Shown in pieces: positions 1 through 8,572 of a stretch of DNA of 50,562 nucleotides. Origin of the DNA: CAYTNY01 sp964439215 (GTDB lineage: Bacteria > Oederibacteriota > PGYV01 > CAYTNY01); assembly GCA_964439215.1 (NCBI GenBank), contig CAYTNY010000005.1:1-50562 (forward strand), in the 5' to 3' direction. Each line of letters opens with the position of its first letter. Within the stretch, counting starts at the first letter, position 1. The translations under genes and the position numbers were made by a program. The notes below the pieces were generated by a model. The model saw only the letters and a list, made by a program, of their open reading frames with translations. It had not been told where the DNA came from and did no database searches.

Positions 1-61
1 CGGATACATATATTTTAATATTCCTTTTTTTAATTGTCAATCCCGATGCTTCCGCTAAAAA

Positions 62-1906
62 CTATTCGTCCTCAACAGGCTGTTCTTCTGCGCGCCGCAT
101 TTCACGGGCTTCTTTTAATATGCCGCGCGCCTCACTGTCAAAAAATGAAATCTTCCGGACAATATCGGCGGCAGCTTCATATTCGCCTGCTTCAAGATAA
201 ACACGCGCAAGCTCTTTTATCAGTTCTTCATCATCATTTTTTTCAACAATATCCTCCAGAAAAATTATTCTGTCGGATATGTTCTTTTCTCCATAAAGCC
301 GGGCAAGCATCAAATAACCTTTTACAGAAGGATACTTTTCAAGAAAAACAGAAAGCTCCTCTAAAGCATCATCGGGATCACTGCCGTCATATATTTTCTC
401 ACTGTCAAAGGGCCTGATATTTTTAAAATATCTGTCTGTTTTCTTATCATTTACCATTATTGCGGCGGTTTCGTCAAAATACGCGGTTTTATAACCTGCT
501 TTTTTTAATTTTAAAATAATTTCATGTTCATAATCCGGAAGCATAAAAGTATTAATATTGTATTTTTTAATAAGCTTCGGCGCTCCGGCGCTCATTTTTT
601 TTATGGTTTTATATTCCTCCATGGTTTCCTCCGGTACATCTCTTCCCGGCGCGGTCATTATTTTATATGCCGGATACAGATAAAATTCCATATAACCGCC
701 CCATTTATGCGGATGAAAAATATTTCCAGGAACAGGATTTTCGGATATATAGTTTAAAGCTTTTTCCGGGCCGGCGCTCTTTTCCTCTTTTATAAAAAAG
801 AAAACCGAAGCGCCCAGCATACATATGCACATTATTATATAAAGAGGATTTTTTATTTTAAGCATATCCATTTCGTTCCACTGCCTTTTCCACACTATTT
901 CCCACCGGAATATCAGATAAATATAGTAGGCAGCGGCCGGTATGCTTACAGCAAGAAAATAAGGTATATAAACGGAGCTTTTTACGGTCATTCCCGCAAA
1001 AACCATTAAAATAATCAGATCCTTAAAAAGGCCGTTCTTTCTCCCTACATCAGCGCCCTTTATATCATAAAGCACCGCGGCCGCAAGTATAAAAATATAT
1101 GCATAGAAAAAACCATAATAAACCGACTGCTGTGTATCAGCATAATCATATCCTGCGTATAACGGGCCGCTGATCAATCCACGGATAAACTCCGCGGGCG
1201 CATTATGGAACATCGGATTTAAAACTACTGCGGCAAATACCCCAAAACAGGATATGATCATCGGTTTAAATTTATAAACCGGCCGTTTTTCATTTATTGC
1301 TCGGGATTCCGAAAAATGATAAAAGAAATATACAACCGCCAGAAAAGCGGCGATTACCGCGGAATTATGAATGTTCGCCCATAATAAAACAATAAAAGGC
1401 AGCAAATAATAAAGATTCAGATATATCCGGCGCGGCTGGTGTTCCAGTATATATATCACATAAACAAGTAAAATATACGATAATGTTTCAGGTGTCATGC
1501 CCGCCCTTGAAACAAGCAGATAAAATCCTGTCAATGCCGCGGGAAGTATTATACTTATATATCGGCCCTGCTGACGTTTATAAACTGTCATAAAAAGAGC
1601 GGCAAAAAGGAACATAATAAATACAAACCTTATAAAATATATATTTTCCCCGCCGAAGACACTGAAAACAGAATAAGAAAAAACATCATACAGCCATGTC
1701 CCGGGATTTATCTGTTCTTCATATGCGTAAGAAAAACCTTCAATTTCTTCAAAAGGCCCCTGTTTTAAAAATTCTTTTCCGTTTGCTGCATACTGCCAGG
1801 CGCCGGACCCGGCAGGAGCGGCCGCATTCATTCCCCATACAGAAACAACAACAAGAAAAAGAAAAATACCTTTTAAAACATAATTCTGAAATCTTTGTTT
1901 TTTCAT
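62..1906 (-). CDS. Polytopic membrane protein, GT-C-like, with soluble C-terminal domain
   Basis: The 614-aa product starts with a hydrophobic helix (about residues 10-28) and has roughly ten further membrane segments to about residue 370. A soluble part follows, helical and TPR-like at about 510-610. A motif around residues 395-420 (HPHKWGGYMEF, then APGRD) resembles the WGGY/DGR signature of GT-C-fold membrane proteins that use lipid-linked sugars. No catalytic residue can be assigned with certainty, so a glycosyltransferase role is inference. The ATG has the Shine-Dalgarno sequence AAGGAAGAGG upstream. It lies downstream of another GT-C-like gene in the same direction, and an alternative reading frame of that neighbour ends by overlapping this start by 4 bases, which suggests translational coupling. 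Confidence 0.75.
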   Translation of the reverse strand: MKKQRFQNYVLKGIFLFLVVVSVWGMNAAAPAGSGAWQYAANGKEFLKQGPFEEIEGFSYAYEEQINPGTWLYDVFSYSVFSVFGGENIYFIRFVFIMFLFAALFMTVYKRQQGRYISIILPAALTGFYLLVSRAGMTPETLSYILLVYVIYILEHQPRRIYLNLYYLLPFIVLLWANIHNSAVIAAFLAVVYFFYHFSESRAINEKRPVYKFKPMIISCFGVFAAVVLNPMFHNAPAEFIRGLISGPLYAGYDYADTQQSVYYGFFYAYIFILAAAVLYDIKGADVGRKNGLFKDLIILMVFAGMTVKSSVYIPYFLAVSIPAAAYYIYLIFRWEIVWKRQWNEMDMLKIKNPLYIIMCICMLGASVFFFIKEEKSAGPEKALNYISENPVPGNIFHPHKWGGYMEFYLYPAYKIMTAPGRDVPEETMEEYKTIKKMSAGAPKLIKKYNINTFMLPDYEHEIILKLKKAGYKTAYFDETAAIMVNDKKTDRYFKNIRPFDSEKIYDGSDPDDALEELSVFLEKYPSVKGYLMLARLYGEKNISDRIIFLEDIVEKNDDEELIKELARVYLEAGEYEAAADIVRKISFFDSEARGILKEAREMRRAEEQPVEDE

Positions 1907-2033
1907 CCTGCCTCTTCCTTTATTTTATTTATTCCCGGTTCTAAAAATGTTCCGGATCCCGGCCTCCGCATATATCGCCGCCGTTTATGTTTTTTTATAT
2001 TCCTTTCCCGCATAAAAATCATACACAAACCCG

Positions 2034-3164
2034 TTATGAGCCCGGAAACGCACACTGCAGTGTACGGAACAGTTCTTTTGTGTCCGCGGTATAAAATAAC
2101 AGACCTGTTGAAACAAGAACGAACAAATATGCAAAAAACACTCCCCTGCGGCGGTTCTTAAAAAATCTCATTATTTCACCGGCAAAAAAAGCGCCGGAAT
2201 ATGCAAGCACCGGAACAACAGCCATAAAAGAATCAGGCCTGGGATTTTTCGCGCATACTATTCCCGCGGTTATAAACAAACTGAAAAAGAATACATAAAA
2301 CATATAAGGATGATAACTGCCTTTAAATATTCTGTACCCCATAACCGCCAGGCCCGGCAGAAAAACCGGCGATACTGCAGCAAGGTCCCGTATTCTTGAG
2401 TAATGACCGGGTCCGAAACCCGTCCGTATATATTCGTTAATATTAAAAATAAAATAAAGTTCCATAAATGCTTTCAGGTTCCCGTTATAAACCGCCCAGC
2501 CTAATGCGGCCGCGGCAGTAATAATCACCCCTCCAAAATACCACAGCGAATAAACTGTTTTTTCTTTTTTGCTTTTTCCGTTAACAGCAATAAATATAAA
2601 TGGAACCATCAAAGCGGGCCATATTATATGCGTTGTCAGCGCGCTTATACCCATAAAAATACCGGCAATCATATACCCTGCTTTTTCGTATTCTTTTTCT
2701 ATATCCGACAGAAAAATAACCGCGAACAAAAAGGGTATATGGACAAAAATTTCCGGGCCGGCGTTTATTCCGCAGAAATTATAATTAAAAGAAGCGGCCA
2801 GATAAATAAAAAAAGCAGCAAATGAAACCGCGGCTCTTTTTTCGTTCCGCGTAAAAATATACAGAACAAGAGCGGCGGCTCCCGTATATAAAACAGCAAA
2901 CAGCCTTACGGCTTCCGTACTTTTTCCTATATTTTCAAAAATAATTTTATATATATATATGGCAAAAGGCCCTGCCGTATTGGGAAAATCCAGATAAGGC
3001 GTTTTGCCGCTCATAATACCCGCGGCAGTTCCCGCAAAAAGCCGCTCAAAAGGATCCAGCGGAACACTTATAAAAAATAACCTTAGAACAAAAAAAACAA
3101 TCACTCCGGCAGCAAGTATTATTGTTTCTTTAAATGTTATATCCTGTTCACCGGGATTTTCCAA
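2034..3164 (-). CDS. GT39/ArnT-like polytopic glycosyltransferase, possibly frameshifted at its 3' end
   Basis: The 376-aa product has about ten membrane helices. Its first periplasmic loop (about residues 35-65) has the arrangement D-P-F-E-R, G-K-T-P-Y-L-D-F and P-F-A-I-Y, typical of the GT-C family that includes PMT/ArnT (dolichyl- or polyprenyl-phosphate sugar donors, acting at the outer face of the inner membrane). The acceptor cannot be predicted. The annotated frame stops at 2034 right after a hydrophobic segment. The neighbouring frame continues from about 2080 to 1903 and encodes another membrane helix (LITGLCMIFM) followed by a basic tail (RERNIKKHKRRR). It ends in a TGA overlapping the next ATG. 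A real or sequencing frameshift is therefore likely. Confidence 0.7.
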   Translation of the reverse strand: MENPGEQDITFKETIILAAGVIVFFVLRLFFISVPLDPFERLFAGTAAGIMSGKTPYLDFPNTAGPFAIYIYKIIFENIGKSTEAVRLFAVLYTGAAALVLYIFTRNEKRAAVSFAAFFIYLAASFNYNFCGINAGPEIFVHIPFLFAVIFLSDIEKEYEKAGYMIAGIFMGISALTTHIIWPALMVPFIFIAVNGKSKKEKTVYSLWYFGGVIITAAAALGWAVYNGNLKAFMELYFIFNINEYIRTGFGPGHYSRIRDLAAVSPVFLPGLAVMGYRIFKGSYHPYMFYVFFFSLFITAGIVCAKNPRPDSFMAVVPVLAYSGAFFAGEIMRFFKNRRRGVFFAYLFVLVSTGLLFYTADTKELFRTLQCAFPGS

Positions 3165-3259
3165 TTCAAACCGCCTTTTTCGGTATTTTTCCGGCTTTTA
3201 TTCTTTTTTTTTGCGCAGGATCAGAACTCATTGAACCCAAACCGAAAAAAAATATCCTT

Positions 3260-4057
3260 TCATAATACAACAGCGCCGGCATACCCCACAACACTGTCTG
3301 TTTTTCCGTTTATCTCGCCTGAATTTGAGTATTTTATTATCTGCGCCTCTGACGCTCCGGCGTTTTTGCAGGCCGCCAGCATAACATATACCGGCATCCA
3401 GCCGCACATTGAAATATCATTTTCTTTGACTTCTTTCGCCAGCTTTTCTTCATCCATATTGTTTATTGCGTCAAGAATCTTTTTATCTTTTTTTGATGCA
3501 GCTGCGGCGCTTTCATAATGTGTAAGATCCGTGGATGCTGCAATAACCGCATTTCTGCCTTTAACGGCATCCCCCAGCACCCGTGCAAGATCTTTAAGAA
3601 CATTTATATCCGAAGTACCCAGAACAACAGGCACTATTGCCGCGCTTTTTGAAAGTTCCTGTATAAAAGGAAGCTGAACCTCTATAGAATGTTCATTTAA
3701 ATGCGCTTCAGTATCCGCTTCGGCGTATGCGCATTTTTTAATAATGTCATCCGCCATTGGTTCATTTATTCTTACATCCCCAAGCGGCGTTCTCCACGCA
3801 CCTTCATTCATAACTGAAACAGGCGCCCCAAAACCTGTATGATTCGGCCCTAAAATTATCATTGTCTCCGGAATTATAATCCGGGAATAAACAGATCCCG
3901 CGGTTTCTCCTGAATAAATATAGCCCGCATGCGGCACCATTATTCCTTTAACCTGCGTTTTCCGCATATCATGATCAATATATTTGTTTACCTGTATTTT
4001 AAGCGAATGGGCGTCTTTTTCATAAAACATACCCGCAACAACCGGTTCTCTCAGCAT
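3260..4057 (-). CDS. amrB: AmmeMemoRadiSam system protein B (MEMO1 family)
   Basis: The 265-aa product is full length for the MEMO family. It opens with REPVVAGMFYE, and shows the conserved VPHAGYIYSG (about residue 41), GPNHTG (about 74) and EHSIEVQLPF (about 122), followed by an STDLTHYE segment near 177. The His residues in these motifs form the dioxygenase-like metal/active-site pocket known from MEMO1 structures. In prokaryotes MEMO proteins are usually found with an AMMECR1 protein and a radical SAM enzyme, and neither partner is in this window. Its biochemical role is not established. The ATG is preceded by AAAGGGGA. It follows the SPOR lipoprotein gene by 86 bases in the same direction. 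Confidence 0.93.
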   Translation of the reverse strand: MLREPVVAGMFYEKDAHSLKIQVNKYIDHDMRKTQVKGIMVPHAGYIYSGETAGSVYSRIIIPETMIILGPNHTGFGAPVSVMNEGAWRTPLGDVRINEPMADDIIKKCAYAEADTEAHLNEHSIEVQLPFIQELSKSAAIVPVVLGTSDINVLKDLARVLGDAVKGRNAVIAASTDLTHYESAAAASKKDKKILDAINNMDEEKLAKEVKENDISMCGWMPVYVMLAACKNAGASEAQIIKYSNSGEINGKTDSVVGYAGAVVL

Positions 4058-4143
4058 AATATCCCCTTTCTTTTTTATTTATACAATAATAATACATTTC
4101 CGCCATAAATTCAATTATTGAGTTCTATATTTATCCGGCTTTT

Positions 4144-5055
4144 TTATTCTGAGGAAAGGTCCCGTGCCTCATGATTTTTATGTATATGCGGTATTTTATC
4201 AAATTCCAGACTGTGCCGCGTTGTTTCATAATTAAGATAATTTTTATCAAATTTCAGCAGTTTATATTTTATGCGGCCGTTCTCCACAGTAAAATCACTT
4301 TTTATTTCCATTCTGCTGTCCGGATCGGCTCCAACAGCGATTTTTGTGTTGCCTTTCATGTCTGACATAAATATCTGTCCGCCCCGTGATACGGTCCCGA
4401 ACATATATCCCGAAACATAAAATATAATATGTTTATACGGGTGCCATTGAAATGATTTTGGTTTGTTTCCGTCTTTTGTTGTAATAAGTTCTCTGTTTTC
4501 CGGGCTTCCGTATTCAGATATCCATATTGAAGACGGAGATTCCCATTGCTCATCATACTCATACTGTATCCATGCATTATATCTGCCGTCAAAAGAAGAT
4601 GTCCCGGGGATTCTTTTTTTATACATTTCAATTTCCGGAATCTTATACTTTTCCTTTTCACGATAACTCCCGTTTGCGGGCTCCCACAATCCGGACGGCG
4701 TTTTTATAAGATCGCCTTTAATCTCAAGGTCTGCTTTTATCACAGCACCCTTAAGCTCCGTATTTTTTTCAATTTCCCCGGCGGCTTTTTCGGCTGCTGC
4801 CTTATCCGGATAACATCCGGCAGCGGCCATAACATATATCCGTCCGTCCTTTTTCTTAGCCGTATCATAATAGGATATATACCCGTTTTTTTCCAGTTTC
4901 CTGCGCGCATCAGCCGCCTTCTGAAAATTCCGGATATCTGTATTTATTACCCTTACACTGTAATTATCCCTGTCTTTCAGCTCGGTTTTTGTTTTTCCGC
5001 ACGAATAAAGCATAACCAGCGCTAAAACAGTTATTATTGCCGCTGTTTTTTTCAT
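4144..5055 (-). CDS. SPOR-domain lipoprotein with propeller-like C-terminal region
   Basis: The 303-aa product carries a lipoprotein signal peptide (residues 1-19) ending in LYSC, so Cys19 is the predicted lipidated residue. Residues about 32-105 fit a SPOR domain, a two-repeat fold that binds denuded peptidoglycan: NYSVRVI at the start, an Ala/Lys-rich helix, then RIYVMAAAG and a second helix. The remainder (about 130-290) has Trp/Tyr-rich strands such as WIQYEYDEQW and FQWHPYKHIIFY, reminiscent of a TolB-like beta-propeller segment but too short for a full propeller. The start overlaps the stop of the upstream ABC-F gene (ATGA), so translation is probably coupled. Its location is probably periplasmic and envelope-attached. 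The exact function is unknown. Confidence 0.75.
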   Translation of the reverse strand: MKKTAAIITVLALVMLYSCGKTKTELKDRDNYSVRVINTDIRNFQKAADARRKLEKNGYISYYDTAKKKDGRIYVMAAAGCYPDKAAAEKAAGEIEKNTELKGAVIKADLEIKGDLIKTPSGLWEPANGSYREKEKYKIPEIEMYKKRIPGTSSFDGRYNAWIQYEYDEQWESPSSIWISEYGSPENRELITTKDGNKPKSFQWHPYKHIIFYVSGYMFGTVSRGGQIFMSDMKGNTKIAVGADPDSRMEIKSDFTVENGRIKYKLLKFDKNYLNYETTRHSLEFDKIPHIHKNHEARDLSSE

Positions 5056-6875
5056 TTAACATCTTCCTCAAGCGGAATACTTTTATATTCTTCCTGAAGA
5101 GTTAAAAGCTCTTCAAGCGCGCTGTAATTTTCTTTTATCCGCTCTGTAAGCTCTCTGCTCTTTTTTCCCAGTTCTCTGAGCATTGCGGTGTCTTTTTCCG
5201 CAGCCGCGTCCATGATCCCTTTGTTTATAATTTCAAGCTCCTTTTCACCCTCATCTATAAAAATTTCTTTTTTTTCTATGCGTTTTTTTATTCTGCTGAT
5301 GTCTCTTTTTATTTTTTTCCGGTTTTCCCGGTCTTCTTTACCGGACAGAATCTTTTTTTTCTTTTTATTTTTCTTTTTTTCTCCTCCATCTTCTTCTTCC
5401 CAGCCTATCCTGTCAATAAAATCTTTATAACCCCCCTCAAAAACAGATAATTTATTTCCGTTAAATACAATAAGCCTGTTCGCCATATGCTTCAGAAAAA
5501 GTTCGCTGTGTGTTACCATTATTACCGCTCCCGGAAAATCATCAAGCGCCCGGGCCATTGAATCGCACGATTCCATATCCAGATGATTTGTGGGTTCATC
5601 CAGCAAAAGCAGATTTGAGGGATTAAGAAGTATCTTTCCCAGAGATACCCTGGATTTTTCCCCTCCTGAAAGAACGGATATTTCTTTAAGCGCAAGATCA
5701 CCGGAAAACATCATTGCTCCGCATACCTTGCGCACTTCCGAATATGCAAGATCCGGCCTTACTTCAGACAGTTCTTCTTCTATGGTATTTTTTTTATTCA
5801 GCCTTTCTATATTTGTCTGGCCGAAATAACCTGTTTTTATATTATCGTGCCGTTTTATTGTTCCCTCGTCCGGTTCCAGTTCCCGGGCAAAAATTCTAAG
5901 CAGCGTTGATTTTCCTTTTCCGTTCTTTCCCACCACGCATATTCTGTCGTTTCTTGCTATATTTATGGAAAATCCGTCAAACAGCTTTTTCCCGGGTTCA
6001 TAACCGAAAGAAACATTTTCCGCTTTCATTAATTCCTTTGCCTTAAAATCACTGTATTTAAAACTAAAACCCAGTGTTTCAACCGTCTCAAGTTCGGTCT
6101 TTTTTTCCATCTTATCCAGCATTTTTAACCGGGACTGGACAAGACTCGCCCTTGAAGCCTGTGCGCGGAAACGGTTTATGAATTCTTCGGCCTCTTTCTG
6201 TTTTTTTTCATCCTTTATTCTTGTTTTTTCATACAATTCCTCATCGGCGTTTATACGTTCAAAATATCTGCCTGTTTTTCCCGCTGTTTTTTTCAGCCTG
6301 CCCCGGTGTATTCCCATGGTATGCGTTATAATGCTGTCCATAAAATCCCGGTCATGGGTGATAAGAATAAGTTCATTTTCACCTGACCGCAGAAAATTTA
6401 TCAGCCATCGGATAGAAACAATATCCAGATAATTTGTCGGTTCATCCAGCAGCAAAAGATGCGGTTCGGACAAAAGCACTTTTGCGAGATTCAGCCTGAC
6501 CTGATAACCGCCCGAAAAAAAAGAAGGCGGCTTACTCATTTCCTCAACAGAAAAACCCAGCCCCATAAGCATTTTTTCCCCTTTCCATACATCATCTTCC
6601 TCGCCGGCTTTAAGCCCTTTGCATACTTCCTGCAGAATTGTCTCTTCGGTAAACAAAAGATGCTGCTGAAGGCATCCGACAGTATAATTTTTCGGGACAG
6701 TAAGGGTCCCGGAATCAGGTTCAATATCCCCTGTAATAATTTTAAACAGCGTTGTTTTTCCCGAACCGTTTCTTCCTACCAGCCCTATTTTTTCGCCTTT
6801 ATGCACATTAAACGAAACATCTTCCAGTATTTTTCTCCCCGCAAAAGCCACGGACAGTTCATTTGCCTGAATCAT
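5052..6875 (-). CDS. ABC-F family ATPase (translation-factor type)
   Basis: The 607-aa protein has two ABC ATPase domains in one chain and no membrane segments, the hallmark of ABC-F proteins that act on the ribosome (Uup, EttA, YdiF and antibiotic-resistance relatives). Domain 1 has Walker A GRNGSGKT at residues 34-41 and a LLLDEPTNYLD Walker B region; domain 2 has GKNGKGKS at about 315 and LLLDEPTNHLD. SGGYQVRLNLA and SGGEKSRVSLG are the signature loops. A charged linker sits between the domains, and a Lys/Glu-rich coiled coil occupies the last 110 residues, as in Uup/YdiF-type members. The ATG is preceded by AAAAGGAG. Which subfamily it belongs to cannot be decided without alignment. Confidence 0.93.
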   Translation of the reverse strand: MIQANELSVAFAGRKILEDVSFNVHKGEKIGLVGRNGSGKTTLFKIITGDIEPDSGTLTVPKNYTVGCLQQHLLFTEETILQEVCKGLKAGEEDDVWKGEKMLMGLGFSVEEMSKPPSFFSGGYQVRLNLAKVLLSEPHLLLLDEPTNYLDIVSIRWLINFLRSGENELILITHDRDFMDSIITHTMGIHRGRLKKTAGKTGRYFERINADEELYEKTRIKDEKKQKEAEEFINRFRAQASRASLVQSRLKMLDKMEKKTELETVETLGFSFKYSDFKAKELMKAENVSFGYEPGKKLFDGFSINIARNDRICVVGKNGKGKSTLLRIFARELEPDEGTIKRHDNIKTGYFGQTNIERLNKKNTIEEELSEVRPDLAYSEVRKVCGAMMFSGDLALKEISVLSGGEKSRVSLGKILLNPSNLLLLDEPTNHLDMESCDSMARALDDFPGAVIMVTHSELFLKHMANRLIVFNGNKLSVFEGGYKDFIDRIGWEEEDGGEKKKNKKKKKILSGKEDRENRKKIKRDISRIKKRIEKKEIFIDEGEKELEIINKGIMDAAAEKDTAMLRELGKKSRELTERIKENYSALEELLTLQEEYKSIPLEEDVK

Positions 6876-6898
6876 TTTTTCTCCTTTTAAGCCTGCCT

Positions 6899-7627
6899 TT
6901 ATGCATTTTCATCTTTTCGTTTTCTGTTAATTGTTTTCTTCCACATCTGTTCAAGTTCTTTAATCTGTTCTGCCGCTTTTTGCTCTGACCCTTCATACCT
7001 GTATTTCATCACAAAAACACTCTCGTGCATACACCTGAAATAATAATAAACCGTCGCAGAGGGCCGGTCTTCCTTTTTATATTCTGCCTTATAATAATCT
7101 TTTTCCGCTGAAAATTTTTTTAATTCAAGGTCCGGTGCGCCATTGCCGGCAGCGGCCTCGTTTGTGTTTTCAAATTCCCTGTATTTAAGTTCTTTTATCC
7201 GCAGTTTTTTTTCATGTTCCCGCAGTTTTTCCAGGACCATAATAGGATTTTTTCCGGCAAATTCCTTTTTTATTTTCATTTTTCCGTATCCTGCGCCCCA
7301 TATCCGTGCAATACTTTTTATGGATCCTCCGGAAAAACTCTCAAAAGGCTTTAATATTCTATACGATGTCCATACATTTACACTGTCGGGATTAAACCAT
7401 CCCGGCGGCAGAATAAATTCAAATACATCCTCTTCATCATATAAAACCGGGTTTTCCGTCATCCCGGACCACCACAGCGTGTTATTAACCGTCCATAACA
7501 CTGCCGCGGACAGTATAAGCACCGTTCCCGCGATTATTCCCGCCGTAATCAAACATCCCTGTACAGGATGCTCTTTTTTTATTTCAAAACCGCCGTATGA
7601 TACATAATTTGAATCTTTTATTCCCAT
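6899..7627 (-). CDS. Single-pass membrane protein, PsbP/DUF1795-like outer domain
   Basis: The 242-aa product has a short cytoplasmic N-terminus and one membrane helix at about residues 27-49 (CLITAGIIAGTVLILSAAVL). A soluble domain of about 180 residues follows. Its start, FEFILPPGWFNP, and its alternating strand/helix pattern with YYYFRC and VFVMKYRYEG near the end resemble PsbP/DUF1795-type domains, which begin with an F-x-x-x-P-x-G-W strand. This is pattern similarity only. The tail is strongly basic. It precedes the ABC-F gene by 23 bases on the same strand and may be co-transcribed with it. I do not recognise a specific family. Confidence 0.6.
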   Translation of the reverse strand: MGIKDSNYVSYGGFEIKKEHPVQGCLITAGIIAGTVLILSAAVLWTVNNTLWWSGMTENPVLYDEEDVFEFILPPGWFNPDSVNVWTSYRILKPFESFSGGSIKSIARIWGAGYGKMKIKKEFAGKNPIMVLEKLREHEKKLRIKELKYREFENTNEAAAGNGAPDLELKKFSAEKDYYKAEYKKEDRPSATVYYYFRCMHESVFVMKYRYEGSEQKAAEQIKELEQMWKKTINRKRKDENA

Positions 7628-7833
7628 AAAAATCCTTTTTGCGTATTCCTTCCGGATCCGGTTAAAAACACTCTCATTTTTTAAATATTTTTTACGGCAT
7701 AATGTATTTTTTGTTTTCCAAAAAATTTAATATGATTGTATTATTTTTACCGGCTTTTTTCAGCAAGCCTGCCGCTGTTTATTTATAAGATCCGGCATAA
7801 TTATTCCGCAGACTGCGCCGAAACAAAAAACTA

Positions 7834-8532
7834 TTATTTATTCAGAATAAATTCCGCATGTATCTCCGCTGATATTATTATTTCCCCCGGCTCAAACGAA
7901 GACTGCCCGCCTGATGATTCGGACATTCTTAAAACTCCCGCAGGCCTGTAATCAGCGCTTTTATAGAAAATTCTGCTTTCCCTTATATTTACAGCCGGCC
8001 CTATGGACTGCCCTATTTCAGAAGCCAGCTGTGATGCTTTTGTTTTTGCGTTTTTCACGGCATCCAGCGCGGCTTTTTTTTCAAATTCCTTTTTCCTGCT
8101 TGAAGAAAAACTTATTCCGTTCACTCTGTCTATTTTTCTCGTTACAACAGCGGACAGTATCTCCTCAAAACTGCCGACATCCCTGATCTTTATTGTTACT
8201 GTATTTTTCACAAAATAACCGGCAAAACCTTTCTGTTCATATCTTTTTTCATGCCTGGGCTCTATCTGTATGTATCCTGTCTGTATATCCTTTTTATCCA
8301 CTCCAAGTTTTTTTACGGCCCGTATCAGCCCTGCCGCAAGCGCGTCGTTTTTTCTTTTGGCTTCCTGAAGATTATTATCATCCGTCTGAACAGTTACGCT
8401 TATTGTCACCTCATCAGGCACAACACGTATTTCGGATTTGCCTTCAACAGAGACAATACTTTTCTGTTCCTGCGATGCAGTGCAGGAAACCAACAGAAAA
8501 ACTGCAGACATAAAAATTACCGCTTTTTTCAT
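7834..8532 (-). CDS. SIMPL-domain (DUF541) lipoprotein
   Basis: The 232-aa product has a lipoprotein signal with lipobox LVSC, so Cys17 is the predicted lipidated residue. The mature part matches the SIMPL/DUF541 family: VSVEGKSEIRVVPDEVTISV at the start, a helix of the N-x-x-L-Q-E-A-K-R-K-N type, LGVDKKDIQT, an IEPRHE strand, and a C-terminal AVKNAKTKASQLASEIG helix. Family members are periplasmic or outer-membrane-attached proteins with a BMP18-like oligomeric fold; their biochemical role is poorly defined. It lies 40 bases downstream of the TPR/beta-barrel gene on the same strand, consistent with an envelope-related operon. Confidence 0.88.
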   Translation of the reverse strand: MKKAVIFMSAVFLLVSCTASQEQKSIVSVEGKSEIRVVPDEVTISVTVQTDDNNLQEAKRKNDALAAGLIRAVKKLGVDKKDIQTGYIQIEPRHEKRYEQKGFAGYFVKNTVTIKIRDVGSFEEILSAVVTRKIDRVNGISFSSSRKKEFEKKAALDAVKNAKTKASQLASEIGQSIGPAVNIRESRIFYKSADYRPAGVLRMSESSGGQSSFEPGEIIISAEIHAEFILNK

Positions 8533-8572
8533 TTATGCACCTTCCTTTTTTTTGCGGATTTCCGGTTCTGCT

